Shown piece by piece: positions 35,101 to 47,100 of a stretch of 64,000 nt of DNA (positions are counted from its first letter, which is position 1; each line of letters starts with the position of its first letter). Under the pieces are notes generated by a model. The model saw nothing but the letters and a program-made list of their open reading frames with translations, did not search any database and was not told the DNA's origin. The position numbers and the translations under genes were made by a program. Origin of the DNA: Coturnix japonica (taxonomy: Eukaryota > Chordata > Aves > Galliformes > Phasianidae); assembly GCF_001577835.2 (NCBI RefSeq), contig NC_029529.1, positions 10,737,380 to 10,801,379 of the forward strand. The letters are read 5' to 3'.

Positions 35101-38100
35101 TGTACATCATGGATATGTAGAGTTCCGAAAGATCCATCCTACAGTGAGAACTGCTGGTGAATACTGTTCTCTTTTCCATGGCTGGGACAAGGTGCTGGCA
35201 GCAGAAGCACAAGCTGAGCATCTCTGCAGTCCCATCATGTCATGCAAGAGTCTCACAGCTGTAAATGCAGGTTCGCAGGCTCAGACATTGATGTCACAAG
35301 CTGCTGCATGTTTTGATTAATTCAGCTGCGTTTTCACACACAGGTTTGGGGCCGGTTGCTTTCATCAACTTTGCGATCAGAATTGATGCCGAGGATATTA
35401 TGACTCACGTTGCAGTCTCACACTTGTAGTTTTGGAGGGGCAGTTAATAGCGATATTAAAATATCACTCATTTACTCTATAGGCGGAGCTGGCAGCAGTC
35501 GTGGTTGCCTAACACTTCCCATTATATAAAGCTTTGTCGTAGTTGCTCATATCTTTATCAGACTTATGTTTGGTATTCTTCCACGCTGAGATTCTGCCTA
35601 AGGCTGAATTACTTTGGCAAATTTGAGCAAAAATAGAGGAGGAGGAAATTACATTGTTTTGCTCGTGTCAGACTCTTACAATTTACTTTCCATTGATAAC
35701 CATCCAACTTTCCTCTTTGAAGCAGGCATGTACCATTTGGCAAGTGGGTTGCTGGGGGGTGGGGTTGGCATGGCGGCGTGAACATACCTTTTGCTGTCCG
35801 TGTGAGAAACCACCCAAATTTGGCTAAACTCTTAAGCTTTAGAAAATTGCACAAGCTCTGTTGTAGGTTCTGGCAGCGAGATTCTCTGAGAAGCAAATGT
35901 GAGATGGTCGTGGCTGAGACTTTAGAGACTGAGAACTGCAGTTCCTGTTGCTGCAGCTTGTGATTCTGGAGGCTGCTCCTTGCTGGTTGAACCAGCTCTC
36001 CAATTCTCTAGGAAAGGAACTCAGAAAAAAATATAAGAAACAGCAGCAGCAACAAAAACCAGCTTTGGGGGGGGGGATGGACTGGGGAAATGGTAAAGAG
36101 AGCAAGATCCTCCAGCAGTTAGTAAGAGGGAATGTTGGAACATGGAAACGGGCTTTCCAATGCTCCCAGGAGTTTTCAGGTGCTGTAGCTGGAGGGTTCA
36201 TCTTCAACCTCAGTTCTATGCCTTTAAGCAGGAGGCAAAGCTCCCCTGTGTGCTGTATCTGCATGCCTGTCACTTTGTATCCTCTCATCAAGAAATGTAA
36301 CCCACTAATCTCAGCGGATTCTTAGGGTAGAATTCTCTTGTGTGCAAATGAATTGCAGGTAGGAGAGGAGAAACCCTGTTCATCTCTGAGTGAGGAAGGC
36401 TGTGAACTGATCTTAACTCTGTTGTTGAACCCATAAAACTAACTGGGAGAGAGGTGCTGGGAATGTTCGTCCCACGTAGACACAGGGCACTGAGTCTTAT
36501 GCAAGGTGCCATCACATGGAATTTCATGACTTTTTTCTCCTCTTGTAGCTGTTTGTTGATGTGTGTGATCACAGACATTTTATTCTCTTTAGGATGCTTG
36601 CTTGGTTCAGTGAGTGGGATGGCAGGTGCTATGGGAGCTAATGGAGGAGGGGTAGGAAGGAAAGTGTACCAGGCTCCTGTGTTACCTCTTGCTTTGTTGA
36701 AAGAAGTGCTTAGAGTTTGATCACCTGGGCTTGTGTCTTTAAGAAATTGAGGTTAAAAAACCATACAGCTGGCTTTTATCTGGACAGTGGCTAACTTATT
36801 TGGAACAAACAAAACAGCTTGCTTGCATTGTTACTTATTTTTCCTAAACAGAACTGTCAACTGGTTTTAATTGCATAAAGATATGTAGGAATGGAATGAG
36901 AGTTCAAACAGCTCTTTTACAGCACTTTAAATGGACATAGTACTTCATATATATCCCCACAATAATGCATACCAGATGAAAGGATATTGTGGAATTTGTG
37001 TAATAAAGGTAAAAGCTCATATATCTGCCTGTTCTAATGGCAGAGAAGTAAAACAGAAGAATTCTACAAGGCCAAAATAACAACAAACCTCAGCATAGTT
37101 CCTAAAGGGAGGTTTTGCTTGCTGTAAAGTACATACAGAAATAGCAAACATGACTTCCCTGTGCGGTGGTTTAACACTGTAATGGGATGGAGTGCGTATC
37201 AGCCTTCCATGGCTTACCTAGTGCTCTCATTGAAGCTGAAAGTATTTGCCATGCTCTGGAGCAGAGATGCCTAACAAAGCCCTTCTCCTTACAATTGAGG
37301 TGTATTCCTTAACTAAGCATTGCTAACAGACCTGTGCTGGCTGCCTTCAGGCACATCTCAGACATTCTTACAGCTGAATTTAGATCTGTTTGTAAATGTA
37401 CAGCTACCAGAAATCAGAAACTGAACCTTCTGATTTCATTCATCATTTAAAAATGTGACCTGTTGTGATCTCAGTGCAGCCATGTATCGTTTGGCTTCCA
37501 GGTTCCAGTTAAGGGACTGTCCCAAAGCTGCGTCCAGGACTGAATTCTGCACCATCTAACAAAGAATTACTTTAGTCTTTACTTAAAAGGAAGACTCACT
37601 AACAGCTGTGTGCCTGTTTCCCAGGGTACAGTAGTAAATCATTTGCTGTCAGTCTCCTAAACTCTTTAAAAACAAAAAATTAAAAAGGATGTGTAGAAAG
37701 GGCAAGATCCTTTTTAATGGTCTCTGTCTCCCTCAGACCCAGTTTCTCTGTGTTTTGTTCCTTCTGGTTGTTTCTGTACAGTTCACCAAGGGCCCATCTC
37801 TGCTGTCGCTCCCTGATGGCCCCTGTCAAGGCTGGTACCAAAGACTTTGCCTCAGCCACCACGTTATATGTGTCAGGTCAGACCAAGGGGAGAAAGGAGC
37901 ATCAGATTGCCAGCTCCCAGTGGAGACCAGAAGGCTGAGTTTTGATTTATGTGCTTACTGTGATGCTGACGGCTCTTGAGAGTCAAGCAGTAAATGACAG
38001 AGGAGGTTAAACACCTTTTGCAGCTTGCCAGTATTTTGCTGTTGATACAGCTTGCTGCTTGTTGGTGTGATCCAACAAGGTTCTTTTAACAGCCACCTCT

Positions 38101-41100
38101 GCCAGGTCTCACCGGCCCTCCAGGTTTCTGGTTTTGTTTTCAGCTTAATCTGGATGTTGGTCCCCAGCTCATTCTATGTGAAGTGACCCAGTGATGCAAG
38201 GAAGAAGTTTAACGTCAACATTGCAATTCATTTTTATCAAATGGAACCCACTTGAGTTGCGTATCTACCCCTTTCATTTCAGCCATCAGCAACACCACTG
38301 CTTTGATTTGAGTACCAGGAAATCCATCCCTGGAAGCAATCTGGACTGCACATTGCATTTCTGGTTTTCATTCCCTCCCAGAAAGCTCCAGTGGTGTAAA
38401 GAGGAGCAGAGCCAGGACTGCCCGGTCTGCCCTTTGGTTCCATAGGCTCCAGTTCCCCAGTGTGGCCCACACACCTGTGTGCACAGAGCAACACCATCCC
38501 CTGTTCTGGAGTGCATAAGAGCCTTTGTAGGTGCAGATGAAGGAGAGGAAACTCTCTGAAGTCTTTAGCCAAAGCTGGATGTTTTGTTCCCATCCAAAAA
38601 CTTACTCATCCTGCAGGCTCTGGTCTTAAGTTTCTGAGCTTGCAGAGAAATCTGCTCATAATTTATCTTGTAAGGCCTTTCTTGTTGAGCAGAAGTGTTG
38701 GCAAGGAGCAGCCGAGGCGCTGGAGAATCCCCAGTTACGCCTGGTTCTACCAGGCCTCCTCAGATCTTTCTTTGGAACGTGTCGAGAAGAGGAAATACTT
38801 TCCATTTCAGAGAAGCGTGGACAAACAATGTTGCTTCAGACGGGGAAGAAAAGCGGCAGACAGAATTATAGCGCTGGATCCTGCCGGCCAAAAGCATGCT
38901 CTCTTCTTTATTCAATAATTCCTGGAACACAGTGTTCTTATTGTATTCCTCCTGCCTGGCCCTGGCTCGGTCGGGGCGGCCCTGACTGGCGGCCTGGCTC
39001 GTCTCCTGGCTCTGGATGTGGGAGCCCAAGGAGTGCCACACATGCCCCCGGAGCAGCCCTATCCCTCATGTGATGCTGGGTAGATGTGTGTGCTGAAAAC
39101 CTGGAGCAGGTCAGAAAGGTCCCCTCTGCCTGGAAAACAAAGTGCTTGCTTGCCTGCTTTAGTCATTAAGTAAATTTGTGGTTTGGTCGAGATGAAAAAT
39201 AATGTAGAAAAGCTGTTGAAATCCCGGGATTAATTTGATAGCTTGCAGGCGGTGGTGCTTCTAAGCGGAGCCGCTGCCTTCTTTAGGTTACGAGCAGACC
39301 CTGGTACAGCCCTGCGCTTCCCCATCCCCTCAGAGAAAGGCTTTTGGAAGCCATTTGCTGCACCCAGGTCCCAGCTGAGCCCATGGAGCAGATATGGGGT
39401 GCTATGGGGTGGGATGCACCCTCTGTACCATAGTCCTTGGGAGCAGTGTGTCCTTGGTAGGTCAGAAGGGGTTCTGAGTTGGAAACTCTGGTCTTGGTTT
39501 TGTAGTTATGCTTTAATACAAAGCAATAATTACTGAAGGTCCCCATAAAATAATCTCAGCGTACTCCTGAAATGGAATTGAATGCCTTAGGAAGAAAGAG
39601 AAGAGCTCTTATCTGTCCTTTGAGTTAAGTTTTTATTTATTTCCCTTCTTCCTCCGGCGTGGGAGGATGAATAAGCGCGGAAGGAGATATAGATTTGCAA
39701 AGGCAAGGAGTGCTAAAGAGCGTCAGTTTTTTTTCATTGGCTTTTAAAAGCCAGACTGTAATCATAAATTCCCTGATAGCTGGAGCATGCAGGAGTCATC
39801 TTTAAGCCTACAAGTGACGGGCTGCTGTTGCTTTTCAAACTTCAGATTTCGTTTTTTTTTTCTTCCATAAGACAGAACTTTGATCTGGTTTCTTTGTAAT
39901 GCTCTACAGAGCGCTTGGGCTGCCGCGCTCACAGGCTGCAGAGCTAGAAGTGAACTTTCTTGGTGAGAGCCATCTGGAGACCTCAAAGAACAGATTAACT
40001 TGTCCAGAATTGATGCGATCTTTGAAGAAGCTGCCCTTGCTTAGAACACATGTGATTAGCTTGACATTGGCAGTGGCGAAGTTCAAATGCATGGCAGCAT
40101 CTGAGTGCCCATGGTAATTGGGAAGAGTTTTAAGTGGAGGAACCCTGAGGATTTGCAATCAAATTATCAGCTAAATCCCCTATTTTAACCTCCTGACTGG
40201 GCTTTGTGTCTTTAGAGCAGGTTAAATCCCATCAGGAGTGAAGGTTTTAGCATTACATCTTCACAGGAGTTTTGTTCTAAGGTTTAAAACACGCAAGTGA
40301 AGATTTAGTGGAGAATGCTGTGAATGCTTTGGGTGTTTCTGATAGTTTTATACCCAGGATGGAGCAAAGTTTGGTGATGGTTGATGGTACCATGGGTTGG
40401 AAACTGAAACGTGAGGTGGACCAGCAGTGTATGCTGAAGTTGTTTGTTTCAGCTCATATATTATAAGCTAACATGATCACCTTTTAATTCGATTGGCAAG
40501 CTTTGATAATGAAATGTGGTACTGCATGAAGGATGTCCCTGTTAGCCACTTGTTGGTAGAGGTAAACATAGGAATGGAGCAGCCCCAACCTCTCTTCTCA
40601 CTTCATTGGAAGCTCTGAAGCCTGATTGTGCTCACGTTCATGCTGTGTGCTGGTCTTGGTTTGAGGAGCAAGACTGGAAGTGTTTGAAGTCAGTTCTTTG
40701 GGCAGCCTGATCTTGCAAGAGACCATGGCAGAGGTGTGGGTTGGATGGTCTTAAAAGGTCCCTTCCAACCCAAACCATTCTGTGATTCTGCCAAATAAAG
40801 GGCTATGCAAAATAAACTCTGAACAGAGAGGAGGAAACATGAAGGAAATGCTTACTCGTTTTCTGCAAGGTTTGGCCCCTGTCAGTGGCAGTGGAATTGA
40901 CAGTGATCAGTGGAGAGCTGTATGAAAAGCAAAGGCAGCGGTCGGGCTGACTTAGTTGGGTCACTCTGATCTTTGTTAGAACTGTTCCTCATGCGATGGC
41001 TTTGAAGGCTGAACAACTGAGAGCTGCAGAGGAGAAAGGCTTTATTTCTGCAACGTGTGAAATGTTACATGTTAATTCTAAAAAAGTTCATTGCACTGCT

Positions 41101-44100
41101 GGTCTAAAACGAATTCAGAAGTCTGCAGGAATTTATGTGAAGTCTAACTTTAAATGCTCACCTTTCCTTTTATTGCCCTTATCAGCACATAGAGCTCGGT
41201 ATGTGAAGTTTTTAGCTGACATTTCAAAACGCTCCGAGTGTGTCTGTATCCCTTTTAAAGCAGCCTCCCCTCCCAGATCAGAAGTGACCAGTTTTTTGTT
41301 AGACTCCATGTTCCTTTAATGTTTTCCTGCTAATAGATGTTGAAAGCGTTCTTCAGAGGCACAGCACAAAACATTCAAATAGTGATATGAGCCAGCTGAA
41401 GAGAGTTGTCAGGGAGAGGGAACATTAAGAGAAGGATTGAATACAGATGGATTCCTCAAAAGTAATGTAACCTGTTATGATTGCTTTGAAATCTTATACC
41501 CTTTCCATGTACTTACGCTTACCGAAAGTTTACATTTGCATTGATGTATTAGAGGCAGAGCTAAAATGGAAGTAATCCCTGTTGTATACATGCTTAAGTG
41601 TGTAATTTTAGCTAAATACAACAGTCATGACCAAACTCTCCCCTGCGTTCTCAGTGGAAGAACCACAGCCCTGTGCATTGCTGTGCCTCCATGTCCCGGC
41701 TGCTGAATGGCGGAGCGCCATGAGGCACCCATCTGCTTGCTGTTACAACCTGAATTCCTCCAGCCCTCTCAGCCTAGTACCCAATAACTCTTAAAACGCT
41801 TTGTGCTGCTGGAGGGGAGGGAGGGCAGCCTTCCTGCAGCCCAACAGAACCAGTCTCTCAGCTGCAGCACTGGTTGTTTCCTGGTGAGGAGGCTCAGAGC
41901 CCCTGGGCCTGCTCCTGTGCATGTGCCTGTCTGCTCTGCTGCACCCCAGGGCTCTGTCCTGCAGGAGGCTGTGAGAAAGGAGCTGTGTATTGATAGAATT
42001 GTAAAATCAGGTTGGAAAAGTCCTCTAGGATCACCACGTTAGCCAAGCACTGCCAAGCCTGCCACTAAACCATGTCCCTAAGCACCACATCTACATGTCT
42101 TTTAAATACCTCCAGGAATGGTGACTCAACTACTTCCCTGGGCAGCCTGTTCCAATGCTTCACAACCCTCTCAGTGAAGAATTTTTTCCTAATATCCTTC
42201 GTAAACATCACGTGAAGCAACTTGAGGCCATTTCCTGTTGTCCTATTGCTTATTGCACGAGAGACCGACATCCACCTCAGTACAGCTTCCTTTTTGAGGT
42301 AGTTTTAGAGAGAAATTAGGCCTCCCCTGCACACCTTGTCCATCTCAGTGTGTAGAAGCATTGCCTTATCAGCAGGGCTGCTCTGGGTTGGTAGGAGGTG
42401 TGTTCTTTCCCTTTTAAGTGATCAGCGGATACAAAGGAGAAATTGATTGATCTATGCATTTTATTTTGTATATCACAGTGCTTTCTTAATATACTGCTAG
42501 AATAATCCATGCTGCTTCCAGAGACGCCTGACAAAAGGTCCACTAGAAGTTGGTGTTCTATTTTAATTGGGTTATCCAAAAAGCATCCTTCTCTTTGCCC
42601 GCAGGGAAGGCCTGACCTATCCATCATTCTCACTTCAATTTAAGAGGTTTTATCTGCCTCCATCATGCAACTGTCATATCGGATTTGACAGGAGGGATAC
42701 ACGGCGTAGCTTTCCTTTAATATTCAGAACTGACCATTATGCAGGTGGAGAGCTGCTGAATGGGTGGTGGAAGGTTTTCACTTATTATATTTTGCTTTTT
42801 AGGGCAAGCTTGTTCAAATTACTTCCAGCCTTAAATATTTGCCCTAGAAATCTGCTTGGAAATCTGATGGATATAGAAATAAGGTTGCATCAGTGCACAT
42901 TTGAAGTGACAGTCAGAAAGTTTGTGTGCTAGAAAAAGTCCGTGGTGACTCAACATCCCAGTGCACAGGTAGGTGTTCAAACACTGCCAGCTCTGTGCTA
43001 CAGCAGAATGGCAGAACCTCACAAGATTCCCTTTGCCTCAAACAGTGGTGATAAACCTCAAGTGACTCAGTTTTGGATGCTCTTTACTCTGCTTCTATGC
43101 TGAGCTCCGTCATCTAAGGAGAAGTAGCTTGGATTTCTTGCTTTGTGGCGAGCAAAATGTTGGTTTTCTCTTTGTGAGAACAGGGGTGAAATAGCTTCTA
43201 ACTGACATGATAATGACAATTTCTATTGTCAAACAATAGAAATATGTATCTTTTGTGACCTATGAACACACTGGTGGCCATGACCCCTTATATTATAAGG
43301 AAAATCGTGTGGTTCTGATTCCAGGAGCAAAAGGGCAAGGTGAATAGAAACTATTCACACTAGCAGTGTGAAAGCTACAGCCCTGTCTGACTCAGTTCTA
43401 AATTGCTTTGGTAATGCTTCCATCCACGTACCCTAAATCTCGTAATACTCATAAATCATTCTGAAAACCTCTACCTCAAATGAGTTGTCTGCAAGTCTCT
43501 GCTCATTTAGTGGCCAATGCATTGAGATCAGGTGATGATCAATATCCTAGTGATGGTTATCGTATGTTCATACTTATAAAAATATGCCAGAACTGATGAC
43601 TTGTCTCTTTGCCGGTGTCTTCCTCACCTCCAGTCCTTCCATCTGTGTGTTTCTCACGGTTTGGTTTGGGTTTTTTTTTTGGTCTTATCTAAAGGTAAAC
43701 TCATCAGGGCAGTGACTTTGGTTTTGCCTGTAGGACTTTGACCTCTGCGGTACAGCTGGAAAAGCTTTTCACAGCAGAATTGGGAAGCACAGGCCACGTG
43801 GAAGCCTTCCCTCCCTGGAGGGCTTTGCTCAAGGTCCATCACAAGCCACATCAATTGGGTGCATGTTGCTGAGTCTCTAAATGACAGATCATGCTCAATG
43901 TGGTGATCTGGAATCAAACGTTCCTCTGATTTTCAGTGCTCGTAACAGCTTGGAAAACTGCAGCATGCATAGACTTCAGGATGTCTGTTCTTCATGCAGC
44001 GGTGCAGGCAGGGCGAGTGGGGGATTAAATGCTGCTGCTGTGCCCAGGTGAACATTTCAGCTTGTTTCTTTATCCACCAAATGGCAAAGTGACTTGCAGT

Positions 44101-47100
44101 GACAATAAGATTCCCGTGTGACATGGCTGATCTGACGCGCGCTAGAGCTGGAGGCGTGTTGGTAGCTGTAGCTTTCCTTTGCCAGTGGCAATCAGTGCAA
44201 AGGAACCGTTTGCTTTGTTGTTTCACAGGTTTCTTCGCCATGCGTGCAGGTCTCCTTCCAAGGAAGGAACTCGCTCCTCAAGGTAGCTCATGCAGATGCT
44301 CTCTCACCCAGCCATTTTGTTTAAGGAAGTTGGCTTGTTTGCAGATGTACTTGAATAACCTGCCTGCAGGACAAGGCCTGGTGCTGTGTACAAAGTAGCC
44401 TCTGTAGATTCATGGCTAGAATCTCCATTGGAAAAGCCAGTGCTATTAGACGGTCCTTGCTAGTGGAATTTGCAAGTGTTTGATGTACCCCAGTGTGACA
44501 TTTGAGGTTGGCTGCAGGTTCCACTTTGCAAGCAACTGCTGTTTCTGACTTTAATTCCCTGCCTTGGCAAACATGTTAGAGTGAAGTAAGGAAGGATGTG
44601 AAAGCAAACATTAAATCAGTGAGTCATGCTTACCTTGGAAGAGTAGAAAGAATCCTACTTTTACTAAGAAAGATAATGTCTCATAATCTAGAAATTGCTT
44701 TTAGATGTCCTGCCATGCTCATAAAATGTCAATGCTAAGCAGTTATCCAATGGATGCAATAAATCCTGATGTGAATTGGACTTCTGCCATGCAGTCTTGT
44801 TCCCTCTCTCTCTTCAGCTCTAAAAGTATCATCTTCCTTAGTTCATGAATTCCCTTTTGCTTCCAGCTATGAGTCATATTGTTCATGGTTTTATCAGTGT
44901 GACTTAGTATGACAACACAGCTTATTCTGTAGTGTGTCACCAATGCTGGGGCTCTAAGACAGAACCCTTCCACACAGTGATGCAGAGAACACAGCAGAGT
45001 GGGGTCAAGGTTGTGTCCCTTTAATTTGACACTTCCATTTTTCTTCCAGGCATGGGTCATGGAGAGAACCTGTTAACCCTTACTATGTCAACACGGGATA
45101 TGCCATGGCACCAGCCACCAGTGCCAACGACAGCGAGCAGCAGAGCATGTCCAGTGATGCAGATACGATGTCGCTGACAGACAGCAGCATGTAAGTAACT
45201 TGAATCTGATGTGACAATAAACGGGAGAATGGGAGTGTTGGGTTTTATTTAGTGCTGGTGCTGTTGTTGTGTTAGTCTGACATTACAACATGTGGTGTTG
45301 GGCACAATATCTGACTAGACCAAGGTCACGATCATTCCAGCTTTCTTTCAAGTGGAGCAGTTTTGTCACCGTGCTGGCTACACAGCCTTGCTGTTCCTGG
45401 GAACATCTGCAACATCAAATGATTTAAGTGAGCTAAAACAAATGAGGTAGGAGTTCTGACAGTGTTTCTTGCCAAGTGCAAATAGATGTGAGCTCTCTTT
45501 GAGTTCCTCTTCAGGTTCCTCCTTGTTAGGATGAATCAGATGGCAACCCCATCAAGACTGCTCTTTTTCATGTCTTTTATCTTTTCAAAGTTCCCACTTG
45601 CTCCTGAAAACCGCAGCATTTGGGTGGCTGATTACTGGGGTGGGGGGGTAGGGGGTGGTGGAAAAAAGGATGCATTAAGAATTCCAGTGTGTTTTGCTGG
45701 AATACAGCTCGGGAAACTCCTCATCCTTCTTATCCAAAGCTAAGGCAGAACTTCATTTTAATTGTACCTCTGTGTACTCTCATTTAGTATAATGAATCGC
45801 AGGGCAAACCTGGATTTAGGATAGGTACTTACAACTGATGGGACCTTGGGCTCAAATCCAGGTTCCTCACTTCAAAATTATAGTGCTGCCCTCACTTCTT
45901 TATGCCTTGCTCATGCCTAGAAGCAGCTTTTCCATCAAAGCACATTGTAAAAGTTAAACAAGGAAGTATCACATTATTTCTTTAAGTCTACGTAGTAGAA
46001 AGATTAAGTTGACTGAGGAGCTTTTGAAGACAGGAGATGTTGACTAAGACTCTCTAGCTGGGCTATAGGGTGTCAGTAAAAGTGTACTCTAAAAGAAGAG
46101 AGCTCTGGCATATGGGAAGTTGTTCATCCAGAGCTGACAGAGGATCCTGCTGACATTCTGTCCCCTCTGCAAGCATATGCCAGCAGGGCTGTGCTGGATT
46201 TGCTGCTTGCGTGTGTTGAGGTGACAGAATGGGTCTTGGAGGTCAGGTAGGATCTTTTACATCATAATTCCAATCCAGGATGTGCTTTGCTACCTGTTGG
46301 TTTGCTACCACAGATTTGGAAGCTATCCACCTGTGCATGTCATGGCAAGATGGTAAAGGCTGGTGCATTAGTGGCTCATCCTCAGTTGCGTACTTTACAA
46401 GTGAAATGATCTCTTTGTGGCTTTCCTGGTTCAGGAACATTTAAAAACTGAAGATGATGAATCTCCACATCATAGTTAGGCCTTACCTGCCTATAGGAGC
46501 CTGCTTCCACTGCCACAGATTTAAAACTAAGCCGTCTGGGGAGCTACAAGGTGTTATCATCTCATTGCCAGACATACAACACAAAACTTCATAAAAGTAC
46601 GTAGGGATCCAAGCCATCTGTATGACATTATCCACCTGTAAAAGTCTAGTGGTGCAGAGACTGAGGACAATGCGCGTGCCATATGCTGTGCGAATAGAGC
46701 AGCATCTGCCGTTCCTTTTTGTAATGAAATTGCCAAAATTTTCACATCTGTGTCACAAATACCTGAAAATCCTGATAGTTCTGCCTCCAGGGAGCCAGCA
46801 ACTGTAAGTTAACCTGAGAGACTCATCACAAAACTGGAGTTTCCAGAGTGAAGGTATTCATCTCTGCCCTGTTAGCAACAGACTTTTGACTCCTTGAAGG
46901 GGATCAGCTTTGCAGGACTTGAGATACTGCCCATCAAGGTACATCAATTCCCAGCTGCCCTTGGTTAGTACAGTGCCAGTCAGTCTGCAGCATGGCTGCT
47001 GACTCTAAGGATTGCTGGCAGAGTGACCTGCCACCCTCACCCCTTATCTGTGTCGTATTGCAAAGTGGAGTATGCAGACCTTGGCTGAAGTAGCACAGGA

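Larger units (their letters stand above)
17179..45049 (+). other. AXIN1: AXIN1 intron 2 (about 27.9 kb)
   Basis: No gene is supported on either strand. The intron contains CR1 scraps near 27104-27217, 27500-27545, 40690-40792 and 41986-42300, short tandem repeats at 22575 and 29366, and several AT-rich, homeobox-motif-bearing blocks listed separately as candidate regulatory elements. The largest open frames (26027-26695 minus and others) have no recognisable relatives and are treated as chance. Confidence 0.85.

Noticed and set aside
42065-42271. Apparent 68-residue gene on the minus strand
   Set aside because: It is the C-terminal remnant of a CR1 LINE reverse-transcriptase ORF, listed as a mobile element.
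46243-46745. Two minus-strand frames in AXIN1 intron 3 with protein-like composition
   Set aside because: I could not connect them to each other or to any known family, and no splice sites or transposon ends were evident.
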